DNA of 58,885 nucleotides from the NCBI GenBank assembly GCA_964505325.1, contig CAZDHT010000003.1, positions 1 to 58,885 of the forward strand. Reading direction: 5' to 3'. The stretch is from CAZDHT01 sp964505325 (GTDB lineage: Bacteria > Planctomycetota > PUPC01). The translations under genes and the position numbers were made by a program. Positions 41,499 to 50,508 of this stretch are shown here, in pieces; position 1 is the stretch's first letter; each line of letters starts with the position of its first letter. The notes below the pieces were generated by a model that worked only from the letters and a program-made list of their open reading frames with translations, did not search any database and was not told the DNA's origin.

Positions 41499-41543
41499 TC
41501 GTGTCAGTGAATCCGGCTGTGCCTTTGCCGAGGAGGATGCCCG

Positions 41544-43991
41544 ATGAGCGGTCAATCCGTGATGATGCTGGTCGTGCTGTTCGCAGTGGCGATGGGGCTT
41601 GCTCTCGCGCCGCCCGTGTGGGGCGCACCAAAGGAGATCGCCCTGACGGTGCACAACCCGCTCGCCGTCGCCCGCGACGCCGAGCCGGTGACTGGCGGCG
41701 TGCCGCTGGTCAAGGGATTCGCCGCCCGCGGCGACTTGCTCGCGCTGCTCGGGCCGGACGGGAAGCCCGTACCCGTGCAGATCCAAGTCACCGGGAAGTA
41801 CAAGGACGGCACGCCGCGGTGGGTGCTGTTGGACTTCGTCTCCGACGTGCCGGCGCAAGACAAGGCCGTGTATCACCTGGTGACCGGGAAGCGCAGCCCG
41901 GCCCCCAAGACCACGCTGATCTGCAAGCTGGCGCGCGGTGTCGCCACCATCGACACCGGCGCCGCGAAGTTCCGCATCGACACGCGCCGCTTCCGCCTGT
42001 TTGACTCGGTGGTGGTCGGCGGCACGGAGCTGATCGACAAGGCAGACAGAAACGTCGGGGCCATCCTGCTGGATGACAAAGGCGAGACGCACACAGGCGA
42101 CAAGGCGGCGACGAAGGCGGCGTTCGAGGACGCCGGGCCGCTGCGGACGGTCCTGTGCGTGCGCGGCGAGATCGGCCCGCGCACCGGCCCGAACAAGCTG
42201 CCGGCGGCGTCTTTCGTCTGCCGCATGCATTTCTGCGCGGGCCGGCCCGAGGCCCGCGTCTTCTTCACCCTGCAAAACCCAAACGCACACAACCATCCGG
42301 GCAACCTCTGGGACCTGGGCTCGGGCGGCTCGACGTTCATCGAGGACTTCTCGCTGCGCCTGCCGTTCGCCGGCGGGACCCGCTGCCGCGTCGCCGGGCC
42401 CGTCGACGCCAACAAGCTCTACCAGGACTCGTCCGGCGGGCGGAACTGGCGCTCGGCCAACCACATCGACAAGGACTACAAGATCCCGGTGAGCTTCCGC
42501 GGCTACCGCGTCTATCAGGCGGACAAGCAGGTCGCCGAGGGACATCGGATCGACGGCTGGCTGCACGTGCGCGGCACGAAAGGGGGCGTCGCCGTCGGCC
42601 TGCGCGAGTTCTGGCAGAACTTCCCCAAGGCCCTCGAGTACTCCGACGACCGCGTCCGCGTCGGCCTCTGGCCGGGCGAGTACGCCGGCGTGCACGAGTT
42701 GCTCGGCGGCGAGCAGAAGACCCACGAGATGCTCTTCGTCTTCCACGGCGCCAAGACGAAGCCGGAAGCCGTCGAAGAACGAATGAAGACGTTTCACAGC
42801 CCGATGTACGCCATGCCGGACCCCGAGGCGGTCCTCGCCTCGAACTGCTTCTGGCCGAGCGCGCCGCTCGACCGCACGAAGTACAAGAAGCTCGAGGAGA
42901 CGTGCGACATCGCGGTGCACCCCCGCGGCGGCTCGCCCGAGACGATGCAGACGCGGTGGGAGTACATCGACGAATACGACTGGCGCCACTTCGGCGACAC
43001 GTTCGCCGACAACGAGAACGCCCCGGCCAAGATGCGCAAGGACTTCCCCGAACATCACCCTGGCGGCCGGCCCATCAGCCACTTCGTAAACGAGTACGAG
43101 GGCATCTACTCGATCATGCTTCACGGGCTGCGCCGCGGCGACCCGAAGTGGATGTGGATGGCCGACGTGATGTGCCGCCACCACGCCGACATCTGCGTCA
43201 ACCACACCAGCGCGGACGCGCCCGCGTATAGCCACGGGCCGAGGATGCACACGACGCACGACACCGCCGCCTACCGCAGCACGTTCCGCACCTATCCCAT
43301 CGAGGCCAAGCGGTACGGCTTGCAGTACGGCCAGGGCGGCGGGCCGAACGCCGGGCACACCTATCACATCTGCCTCGCCCAGCACTACTGGCTCACCGGC
43401 GACAGGGTCAGCCGCGAGGCGTTCCTCGAAGTCGCCAACTGGGCCGCCGACAGCCCCTGGTTCAAGAAGCGGATGATGGGCGACAAGCGCGGCTACGGCA
43501 ACTTCATGATCACGTTCGCCTACGCCTACCAACTCACCGGGGACAAGAAATACTACGACCGCGCAATGACACTGTCCGGCTGGATCGACAAGCCGTTCTC
43601 CGGCCTTGGCGGAACGCTCTACGCGAAGGGCGCCGCGCGGTTCCTCCAGATGAAGATCGACAACGGCGAGATCGACGACGATTACCGCAAGGTCCGCGAC
43701 CTGCTGATGACGTTCGGCGACCTGTACCTGACCCTCCCGGCCAGCCGGTGGACACGCTGGCTCGAACAGCGCTGCTTCCACGCCGAGACGCTCTGCCTCT
43801 GCTATCTGTACGCGCCCAAGGACCATCCCGGCCGCGAGAAGTACTACGCCAAGGGCGCGCAGATCATCGACGAAGCGCTCAACCGCTTCCCCGGCCGATA
43901 CGTTGCGACCAAGAGCTGGATGATGTGCTTCTCCAACACGGGCGCGTACCTGAGGGCCAAGCTCGTCAAGGCGGCCGAGAACGCCAAGTAA
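41544..43991 (+). CDS. Exported PL26-like (PcRGLX/YetA family) putative rhamnogalacturonan exolyase
   Basis: The 815-residue protein has GAGGAGG before ATG 41544 and a signal peptide ending near PPVWGA. The N-terminal RIFT-barrel-type opening (LTVHNPLAVARDAEPVTGGVPLVKG, then GTPRWVLLDF) identifies the PcRGLX/YetA family. A central domain has FFLTLQNPxAHNHPG-like and WDLGSGG phrases. The C-terminal toroid carries HDTAAY, HPGGRPISHFVNEYEG and YGLQYGQGGGPNAGHTYH. PL26 members cleave rhamnogalacturonan exolytically. The exact glycan here is unknown. It is the first gene of a plus-strand group with the M28 peptidase 11 nt downstream. Confidence 0.78.
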   Translation: MSGQSVMMLVVLFAVAMGLALAPPVWGAPKEIALTVHNPLAVARDAEPVTGGVPLVKGFAARGDLLALLGPDGKPVPVQIQVTGKYKDGTPRWVLLDFVSDVPAQDKAVYHLVTGKRSPAPKTTLICKLARGVATIDTGAAKFRIDTRRFRLFDSVVVGGTELIDKADRNVGAILLDDKGETHTGDKAATKAAFEDAGPLRTVLCVRGEIGPRTGPNKLPAASFVCRMHFCAGRPEARVFFTLQNPNAHNHPGNLWDLGSGGSTFIEDFSLRLPFAGGTRCRVAGPVDANKLYQDSSGGRNWRSANHIDKDYKIPVSFRGYRVYQADKQVAEGHRIDGWLHVRGTKGGVAVGLREFWQNFPKALEYSDDRVRVGLWPGEYAGVHELLGGEQKTHEMLFVFHGAKTKPEAVEERMKTFHSPMYAMPDPEAVLASNCFWPSAPLDRTKYKKLEETCDIAVHPRGGSPETMQTRWEYIDEYDWRHFGDTFADNENAPAKMRKDFPEHHPGGRPISHFVNEYEGIYSIMLHGLRRGDPKWMWMADVMCRHHADICVNHTSADAPAYSHGPRMHTTHDTAAYRSTFRTYPIEAKRYGLQYGQGGGPNAGHTYHICLAQHYWLTGDRVSREAFLEVANWAADSPWFKKRMMGDKRGYGNFMITFAYAYQLTGDKKYYDRAMTLSGWIDKPFSGLGGTLYAKGAARFLQMKIDNGEIDDDYRKVRDLLMTFGDLYLTLPASRWTRWLEQRCFHAETLCLCYLYAPKDHPGREKYYAKGAQIIDEALNRFPGRYVATKSWMMCFSNTGAYLRAKLVKAAENAK

Positions 43992-44002
43992 GGGGGCGAC
44001 CA

Positions 44003-45835
44003 ATGCACCTCGCGATTGAGTCGTTGATAGAGACCATTGACGCGGCGTATCAGCCGGGGCGCCACTGGGACCTGCTCGTCGCACTGTGGGAGCAGGAAGT
44101 GTGGTTCGACTCGCCCCACCAGCGCGCCGCGGCGGAGCTTTGCACCAAGCTGCTCGGGCAGGCCGGCCTGTCCGACGTCCGCCTCGCGTCCTACCCGTGC
44201 GACGGAGAGACGCGGCTCCAGGACTGGACCATGCACATGGCGTGGGACTGTCCCGCGGCGCGGCTGGCGCTCGAAGACGGGACCGTCCTGGCCGACCGCG
44301 CCCAGGTCCCCGCGTCGGTCGTGTACTGGTCCGGGCCGCTGGCGTCGGCCGGCGCGCCCGCTGTCGGCGAACTGGTGGACGGCGACGCCATCGACGAGAT
44401 CACGGCCGACGACGTGAGCGGCAAGTTCGTCCTGACTGCAGAGCCGCCGCAGGTGATGAAGAAGCGCCTGCTGCGCCTCAAGCCGCTCGCGGTCATCAGC
44501 GACTTCATCGGCGAAGGACGTGGCCTCACCGACGACACCACCAAGTGGTGCAACACCTGGTCCGACGGCCCCGAAGGTTGGTACTTCCACGCGAACGACA
44601 CCGTGATGCCCGGCTTCTGCATCTCACCGGCGACGGGCAGGCTGCTGCGGGCGCGCCTGGCGGCCGATCCGCACCTGAGGCTCACCGGCTTCTGCGACGC
44701 CCGGCTCTACCAGGGCGAGGGCCAGAACGTCACCGCGGTGCTCGAAGGTACGGACCCGTCGCACGAGATCTGGCTCTACGGCCACGCGTGCGAGCAGGGC
44801 GCACACGACAACACCAGCGGCGTGAGCGTCCTGGTCGAGACACTGCGCACGCTCAAGGAGCTGACCGACGCCGGCAGGCTCCCGCCGCCGCGACACAGCA
44901 TCCGGATCATCACCACCGAAGAGTGCATCGGGATGATCGCGTTCGCCAGCTTGCAGGACGAGCTGCGGCGGAAGGCACTCGTCGGCTTCAACGTCGATGG
45001 CGCCGGCGACCTCGCCACGCCCGACAGCTCGTTCTACATCCACTACGGCCCAATGAGCAATCCGACATTCGGCTGGGCGCTCGCGGCGCTGCTGGCCGGC
45101 GCGATCAAGCAACGCGCGGGCGACGACTGGTACTGCGGGACCAAGCGGTTCGTGCCGACCGCCGACGACATGATCGGCGACCCGAACTGCGGCGTCCCGT
45201 CGATGTGGCTCGGCAAGGGCGGCACGTCGCTCGGCTACCATTCCAGCTCCGACACGCCCGACGTGTGCAGCCCACATTCGCTCCGCTGCAACACCCTGCT
45301 CATCGCGGCGTGGGCGTACACGATGGCGACGATGAACGACGACGCGGCGCAAGCGCTGATCGAGCCGGCGGCGAAGTGGATCGACGCGAACATCGTGACG
45401 ACCGGCGCCGATGATGCGGCGCGGCTCAGCCGCTGGGCCGCCGGACGCACACTGCGCGACCTCGCCCGATTCGGCGTGAGCGAGTCGGTCTTTGAGAAAG
45501 CGGCGGCGGAATACGCACCGGCCGGCGCGCCGCCGCTGCCCGACCTGTCGGCCGGCGGCCCAGTCTACAAGCGGACCGTGTGGGGCACGTGCACATACGA
45601 GACGCTGCCCGTCGAGCGCCGCGCCGGTCTCAGCCGCTGGTCCCCGGCGGCCACGGCCGGGTTGTATTGGACGGATGGCGTGCGGACGTTACCCGCCGTC
45701 GAGCGCCTCGCCCGCGCCGAGCTCGGTCCCGACGCGAAGCTGGACACACAGCGCCTGATCGAAGGCAACCTAGAGAGCGGCACGCTGGTGCCGACCGCCA
45801 AGCCGTGGGGCCTGCGAACGCACGGGGGGCAATGA
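44003..45835 (+). CDS. M28-family metallopeptidase-like protein
   Basis: The 610-residue protein is taken from ATG 44003; the longer in-frame codons overlap the lyase gene. The dizinc aminopeptidase ligands are visible: YGHACEQGAHDNTSGVSVL (His and Asp), ITTEECIG (paired Glu), NVDGAGD (Asp) and GYHSSSDTPD (His). A PA-like or DUF4910-type domain precedes and interrupts the peptidase (about 90-230). There is no signal peptide, so it probably works in the cytoplasm on peptides or on acylated sugars. It is co-transcribed with the PL26-like gene. Confidence 0.82.
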   Translation: MHLAIESLIETIDAAYQPGRHWDLLVALWEQEVWFDSPHQRAAAELCTKLLGQAGLSDVRLASYPCDGETRLQDWTMHMAWDCPAARLALEDGTVLADRAQVPASVVYWSGPLASAGAPAVGELVDGDAIDEITADDVSGKFVLTAEPPQVMKKRLLRLKPLAVISDFIGEGRGLTDDTTKWCNTWSDGPEGWYFHANDTVMPGFCISPATGRLLRARLAADPHLRLTGFCDARLYQGEGQNVTAVLEGTDPSHEIWLYGHACEQGAHDNTSGVSVLVETLRTLKELTDAGRLPPPRHSIRIITTEECIGMIAFASLQDELRRKALVGFNVDGAGDLATPDSSFYIHYGPMSNPTFGWALAALLAGAIKQRAGDDWYCGTKRFVPTADDMIGDPNCGVPSMWLGKGGTSLGYHSSSDTPDVCSPHSLRCNTLLIAAWAYTMATMNDDAAQALIEPAAKWIDANIVTTGADDAARLSRWAAGRTLRDLARFGVSESVFEKAAAEYAPAGAPPLPDLSAGGPVYKRTVWGTCTYETLPVERRAGLSRWSPAATAGLYWTDGVRTLPAVERLARAELGPDAKLDTQRLIEGNLESGTLVPTAKPWGLRTHGGQ

Positions 45836-45903
45836 TGGACGATCAAGAGAAGACGACGCCGGACGACGCCGATCCCGCGGCCGATCCGTTGTTTTCGTCA
45901 TAG
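45835..45903 (+). CDS. Tiny acidic ORF running into a REP element (possibly truncated)
   Basis: The 22-residue frame (MDDQEKTTPDDAD...) overlaps the peptidase stop. Its own stop is formed inside the REP palindrome at 45898. It could be the broken start of a gene displaced by the REP/transposase insertion, or chance. Confidence 0.2.
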   Translation: MDDQEKTTPDDADPAADPLFSS

Positions 45904-45918
45904 TGCCTGGCACTATGA
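45898..45918. repeat. REP palindrome, copy 1 (GTGCCTGGCAC core)
   Basis: TCATAGTGCC and GGCACTATGA are perfect 10-nt arms around a single T. It lies about 100 nt before the REP-associated transposase. Confidence 0.85.
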
Positions 45919-46015
45919 GATTTCAGAAGTGCTAAGACCGCAGGGACTTACAAACGGCGCTTGAATCAGCCCCGCCCGCGTGGTAGGATTCGCCGTTGCT
46001 CGGAGGAGACGGCAA

Positions 46016-46747
46016 TTGGGTCGCCCCCTGAGGCTCACGTATTTCGGCGCGCTCCACCACGTGACCATGCGCTGCAACAACAAGGAATTTCTCTTCGACC
46101 CGCGCAGCCAACGCATGTTCCTCGATCTCCTCCGAGAATGCTGCGCGAAGTTCGACATCCCGCTCTACAACTACTGCCTGATGACCAACCATGTGCATCT
46201 CCTGTTCACGGTCGGCGCAGACGACGTGCTCTCGCCGTTCATGCACCGGTTGGCCAACGTGTTCGCGAAGCGGTTCAATGCGATGCGTGGACGCAAAGGA
46301 CACCTGTGGGAAGGACGCTTCGTGAGCACAGTTGTTGAGCCCCAGACCTATTTCTTTCGCTGCATGGCGTATATCGACCTCAACCCTGTTCGCGCCGGCA
46401 TGGCGGATCATCCCATCGAGTATCCGTGGTGCGGCCATCGCCATCTCGCAGCGGAGGACCAGACGATCATTCGGCTTCACGAGCTGTACCTGCAATTGGG
46501 TGATAACCCCGAGAGCCGGTATCGGACTTACCTTGAACTTGTGGGCGAAGAAGCCGAACGCAAGCCGCACTCGTTAGCGGGGGCGCTGTTTGTCGGCAGC
46601 GATGGTTTCGCGTCGCGAATGCTGAAGCGTTTCGGCATCGAACCCGGCCGCCGCCCGCGCGTTCGTCGCGCTGACTTGGGCGGCGGGGTGCGATGCGTCG
46701 AGTTGATCAAGGGCGGAAGCCGGGGCAAATTCGTTCCGGCCCCGTAA
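46016..46747 (+). mobile_element. REP-associated tyrosine transposase (RAYT, Y1/IS200-like)
   Basis: The 243-residue protein is taken from TTG 46016. It follows GGAGGAG by 7 nt and gives the family opening MGRPLRLTYFGALHHVTMR. An upstream GTG at 45980 would add an unconserved tail. The HUH motif is NHVHLLF (about residue 56). The catalytic-tyrosine helix reads YFFRCMAYIDLNPVRAGM. A basic C-terminal extension follows. RAYTs nick and mobilise REP hairpins. GTGCCTGGCAC-core REPs flank the gene on both sides and recur near 55500. Confidence 0.9.
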
Positions 46748-46764
46748 GACCCAGCAAGGCCAGC

Positions 46765-46848
46765 CGTTATGAATTCTCATAGTGCCAGGCACCTTGAGAT
46801 TCAGGCAAGTCGTTATGAATTCTCATAGTGCCAGGCACCTTGAGATTC
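46765..46848. repeat. Two 38-nt REP-containing direct repeats
   Basis: Identical copies at 46765-46802 and 46811-46848 each contain GTGCCAGGCAC (46782-46792 and 46828-46838) between TCTCATA and CTTGAGA. They lie just downstream of the RAYT gene in the opposite core orientation to copy 1. Confidence 0.9.
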
Positions 46849-46882
46849 CCGTCTCAGGCACCGGCAGACAGGAAGGCCCGTC

Positions 46883-48085
46883 ATGCGCTTCATTGAAGCC
46901 CGATTCCGTTCCCTCTATTTCGCGATGCTGGCCAGCTTCGCGATGTTCGGCGTGTGCGTGACCATCATCGGCGCCACCCTGCCCCGCATCCTCGACGATT
47001 TCCAGTGGGGTTACCTGGCAACCGGTATCGTGCTGTGCAGCGGCTCGCTCGGATATCTCGTTTCGGCGTTCGTGTCCGGCATGCTCGCGCACCGGATTGG
47101 GCCGAAGCGGGTCGTCGTGATCGGGCTCGGGTTGCAGGCAGTCGGCCTGTCGCTGTTCGTCACGACCCCAAACGTCCCCTTCAACATCCTGCTGTACTTC
47201 CTGATCGGGGTGGGACAGGGCGGGATGGAGGTGGTGGTCAACTACGCGGTGGTGCGAATGGAGCGCGGCGGCAAGAGCCGCCTGATGAACCTGATGCACG
47301 CTGCGTTCTGCGTCGGCGCCGTCGCCGGGCCGTTCGCCGTGGTCACCCTGATGGGGGTGTGGCAGGTTGTCTACCGCCTGATGGCGGTGGCGGCGCTGGT
47401 GATGGCGGGCACCATGGCGCTGCTCCCGTTCTCGCGGCTGGGCGGCGACAACGAAGAGCACAGGGACCGACTGCGGACGCTCCAACTCATCAGGCACCCG
47501 CTGCTCATCCTGTCGTTCCTGATCCTGGTCATTTACGTCGGCACCGAGCTAGGCACGTCGGCGTGGGTGGGCGAGTACTTCGAAACGGTCCTCGGAACGT
47601 CGCCCTTCACGGCGGCGATGATGGTCTCCATTTTCTGGTTCGGGCTGTTGATCGGACGACTGGGGCTCTTCCTGGCATATCATGGCAGACGCCAAGCCGA
47701 GGTATTGCTGATCCTGGGCGTCATCTGCACCGGCGGGCTGCTCTTCGCCGTGCTGATGGAGGGCCCGTGGCTGGCCGGCGCCGGATTCTTCCTGGCGGGG
47801 CTGGGGTACTCGGCGATCTATCCTTTGGTAATGGCCCTGATCGGCAAGCATTTCAAGCGGGGCCAGGGCGTCGCGGGCGGCTGTGCCGCCGCCGGAGGCG
47901 GGATCGGGTCGTTCGCGTCACCGTTCGTGACCGGCGCCATCGCCGAGCGGTACGGCATCCGGCGGGGGTTCGTCCTCTACATCGTGCTGAACGTCTTTAT
48001 GGTTGCCCTCATTTGTGCTATGATCTGGCAGACCCGCAGGCATGAAGATGGCGAGGGCGGCCGGGCGCCCGACCCGACGACGTGA
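46883..48085 (+). CDS. MFS transporter, sugar permease-like
   Basis: The 400-residue protein has about 12 hydrophobic helices in two halves. The loop 2-3 motif reads GMLAHRIGPKRVVVIG (an MFS G-x-x-x-D/H-R-x-G-x-R/K motif), and the second half has the related GLLIGRLGLFLAYHGRR. The pattern resembles FucP/YbjJ-type sugar permeases. Substrate is unknown; the DUF4091-like gene downstream suggests a glycan monomer or oligomer. It overlaps an in-frame GTG for that gene (GTGA at 48082). Confidence 0.82.
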   Translation: MRFIEARFRSLYFAMLASFAMFGVCVTIIGATLPRILDDFQWGYLATGIVLCSGSLGYLVSAFVSGMLAHRIGPKRVVVIGLGLQAVGLSLFVTTPNVPFNILLYFLIGVGQGGMEVVVNYAVVRMERGGKSRLMNLMHAAFCVGAVAGPFAVVTLMGVWQVVYRLMAVAALVMAGTMALLPFSRLGGDNEEHRDRLRTLQLIRHPLLILSFLILVIYVGTELGTSAWVGEYFETVLGTSPFTAAMMVSIFWFGLLIGRLGLFLAYHGRRQAEVLLILGVICTGGLLFAVLMEGPWLAGAGFFLAGLGYSAIYPLVMALIGKHFKRGQGVAGGCAAAGGGIGSFASPFVTGAIAERYGIRRGFVLYIVLNVFMVALICAMIWQTRRHEDGEGGRAPDPTT

Positions 48086-48165
48086 ACCCGCACGGCGATC
48101 GCCGGCAATTGTCGATCGACGTCTGTCGCGCCGAGAGATTACGGCGCCGGAGAGGTGACCTTCTG

Positions 48166-49881
48166 ATGACATTCGACAGCGGCACGTGGCGACTTGAGGC
48201 GGGCAACGAGTGGGTCGCGCGCGATCCGTTCGGAGAAATCAAGGCGGCGGACCGGTCGGAGCGGCCGGCGTCGGTCTGTGATGACCACGGCGTCGTGCTG
48301 CGCGCCGCGCGGAACGGCTACGCGTCGTTCCGGCTGTGGGTCTCGGGCCAGGGCGAGTACCGGCTGTCGGTCGAGGTCGATGCGCCGCTCGAGGTCGACC
48401 TGTTCGGTGCGTGGTATCATCGGATGGCGGGTGATGAGCCGCAGTGGTTCGCCGACGCATTGATTCCGGCGAACCACGGGAGCGTTCACACGTTGCCCGA
48501 TCCCGACAACGCCATCGACGGCCAGGCGTGCCAGGAGTTCTGGGTCGATGTGTTCGTGCCACGCGATGCGCCGGTCGGCGCGGTCACCGGGCGCATCACG
48601 CTGAACGACATCGAGCTGCCGCTTCGGGTCGAGGTGCTCGAACCGGTCATCCCGGACGACGACGCGGTGATCATGAACCGCCATTCGTACGGCTGCCGCT
48701 GGGTCCACGAGCAGTATCCGAGCGTCTTCTCCGGCATCGACGAGCCGGCCGAGCGCTGGGCGCGGACCATCGAACTGCTCCATCACATCTACCGGCTGGT
48801 CTACGAACATCGCGGGCTGTTGACCAACCGGGGCGTCGGCCACGCCAACACGTTCGACCTGATCTACGGCCCGACGTTGGAGGGCCGCGGCCGCGAGAAG
48901 CACATCGCCGACTGGACCTGGTTCGACCGTCACTACGCGCCGCTGTTGGACGGCTCGGCGTTCGAAGGCGGGCGGCGGCCGGCGAAGCCGATCTGGTGCG
49001 TGGCGACGCCGATGTGCGCCGAGTGGCCCGCCGACTACCTCTACTGGGGCCAGCCCGGCTACGAGGTCGAGTTTGTCAACTGCGTCCGCCAGTTCGACCG
49101 GCACTTCCGCGCAAACGGCTGGGTGACCACGCACCCGTACTTCTTCTTCGTGCACAAGAAGCGCTACCGCTGGCTCGAGTGGGACGGCGACGAGCCGAAG
49201 CACGCCAAGGACCACACGTACTTCCTCGAGATGGGCCGGCTCCTGCGGAAGGCGATCGGCGACACGCCGGTACCGTGGCTCTACCGCATCGACGCGAGCT
49301 GGCAGATGAAAAAGGAGTTCGAGGAGTTCGAGGGCGTGATCGACTGGTGGGTGTGCGGCGGGTTCATCAAGTGGTATCCCGATGAGGTGCGAGAGGTCAT
49401 CAAGCGCGGCGACGTGATCTGGCAGTATTCGGGCCCGCCGCCGATCACCGCGGCGAGTTCGAGTTGTCTGGAGCACGTCTGGCGCGCGTTCGGGCGCGGC
49501 ACCAGCGGCCACTGCTACTGGAACGCGTTCAGCTCCTGTCCCGACCCGTGGTTCAAGAGCAACGGCAACGCCACGCAGCTCTTCTACCCCGGGGGCCGCT
49601 TCGGCGTGGCCGGACCGATCCCGTCCGTGCGCCTCAAGCTGGAACGCAACGCCGTGCAGGACGTCAACCTGCTCGCGGCGAAGCCCGAGGGCGTCAAGCA
49701 GCGGCTCATCGAGAGCGTTCCCGTGTGGCTGTGGCAGGAGCCGCCGGCCGCCGTCAGAGAGCTGCCGCCCGAAGAGTGGGACAGCCGCAACCTGACCGGC
49801 TCGCAGGACGACCTGATGTCGAAGACGCAAGCGGTCGATCCGCTGTGGTGGGCCGGCGTGCGCGACGCGGCGCTCGCCTGA
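48166..49881 (+). CDS. DUF4091/GH123-like putative glycosidase without signal peptide
   Basis: The 571-residue protein is taken from ATG 48166 with GGAGAGGTG upstream. GTG 48082, overlapping the permease stop, is an alternative but adds 28 unconserved residues. The first ~140 residues form a beta-sandwich with QEFWVDVFVPRDAPVGAVTGRITL. A TIM-barrel-like domain has WCVATPMCAEWPADY and a C-terminal WCYWN-like segment (GHCYWNAFSSCPDP). No signal peptide suggests cytoplasmic action on a sugar imported by the permease. It shares the domain order of the larger exported protein at 38590-41343. Confidence 0.72.
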   Translation: MTFDSGTWRLEAGNEWVARDPFGEIKAADRSERPASVCDDHGVVLRAARNGYASFRLWVSGQGEYRLSVEVDAPLEVDLFGAWYHRMAGDEPQWFADALIPANHGSVHTLPDPDNAIDGQACQEFWVDVFVPRDAPVGAVTGRITLNDIELPLRVEVLEPVIPDDDAVIMNRHSYGCRWVHEQYPSVFSGIDEPAERWARTIELLHHIYRLVYEHRGLLTNRGVGHANTFDLIYGPTLEGRGREKHIADWTWFDRHYAPLLDGSAFEGGRRPAKPIWCVATPMCAEWPADYLYWGQPGYEVEFVNCVRQFDRHFRANGWVTTHPYFFFVHKKRYRWLEWDGDEPKHAKDHTYFLEMGRLLRKAIGDTPVPWLYRIDASWQMKKEFEEFEGVIDWWVCGGFIKWYPDEVREVIKRGDVIWQYSGPPPITAASSSCLEHVWRAFGRGTSGHCYWNAFSSCPDPWFKSNGNATQLFYPGGRFGVAGPIPSVRLKLERNAVQDVNLLAAKPEGVKQRLIESVPVWLWQEPPAAVRELPPEEWDSRNLTGSQDDLMSKTQAVDPLWWAGVRDAALA

Positions 49882-49902
49882 CGTCCGATGGATCGGGCGC
49901 GG

Positions 49903-49931
49903 AATAGGTCCAATAGGTCCTATAGGACTTA
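49903..49931. repeat. Short TAGGTCC repeat with a GTCCTATAGGAC palindrome
   Basis: AATAGGTCC occurs at 49903-49911 and 49912-49920, followed by TATAGGACTTAT. The palindrome GTCCTATAGGAC is at 49917-49928, just before the ribosome-binding site of the next gene. Confidence 0.75.
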
Positions 49932-49950
49932 TCCTGGAGGACAGACACAC

Positions 49951-50463
49951 ATGCAGCCCCACGACATCCGCACCGAGTTGCTTCGCCTTGCCCAGATCGC
50001 CGCGACCCTTTTCGACGGCGAGGACGTCAAGCGGATCATCAGCGCGAGTGCGATGGCGCACATCGCGAAGCCTGACACGCAGTACCGCTTTCTGTCCGCC
50101 GACCACTACGACGTGGCGCACGGGCCGTTTCTCCGCGTGAAGAAACTGCTCATGCGCATCGAGCGGCTGAGCGATCTGGTGGTCAACGGCGCGGTTTGGG
50201 TGCGCGTGCCGGAGACCGACAACGTGACGGCGGCTCTGCACAACGGACCGCATCACCGCTACTATCAGTTCGGCGCCCAGCAGATCGCGGCGCCGCCCGA
50301 GATGCGGAAGGTCTTCGAGACCGGGGAGGTCGTTGCCGCGCCGAGCGGACCGGATGACACGCACGTCACCGCTCTGGCGCCGGTTCGCGACAGCCTCCAG
50401 GACGTGGTGGGCGTGGTCGAGCTCACTGCGCCGGTGGACCCGGCCGCCCCAGCGTGGAGCTGA
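49951..50463 (+). CDS. Small hypothetical protein, possible sensor-like domain
   Basis: The 170-residue protein has CTGGAGG 10 nt before ATG 49951. An N-terminal helix pair (about 1-30) is followed by a mixed alpha/beta domain. The end (VFETGEVVAAPS, then HVTALAPVRDSLQDVVGVVELTAP) resembles the last strands of Cache/GAF-type sensor domains, which often read a signal before PVRDSxGxVVGVVE. No membrane helix or output domain is present. I do not recognise the family beyond this. Confidence 0.55.
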   Translation: MQPHDIRTELLRLAQIAATLFDGEDVKRIISASAMAHIAKPDTQYRFLSADHYDVAHGPFLRVKKLLMRIERLSDLVVNGAVWVRVPETDNVTAALHNGPHHRYYQFGAQQIAAPPEMRKVFETGEVVAAPSGPDDTHVTALAPVRDSLQDVVGVVELTAPVDPAAPAWS

Positions 50464-50508
50464 CACGAGCGCGCCGCCGCACGTGCTCGGCGGCCGCGGG
50501 ATGGTTCA

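Noticed and set aside
41067..44084. 1005-codon minus-strand open frame opposite the PL26-like gene
   Set aside because: Its composition is that of an antisense shadow, it merges two unrelated regions, and the plus strand has a signal peptide, a ribosome-binding site and family motifs.
45980..46015. Upstream GTG start for the RAYT transposase
   Set aside because: It would add 12 unconserved residues and has no ribosome-binding site. TTG 46016 follows GGAGGAG and gives the family N-terminus.
48139..50466. Long minus-strand frame opposite the DUF4091-like gene and its neighbour
   Set aside because: Shadow of GC-rich codons; no recognisable domain and it spans two plus-strand genes.
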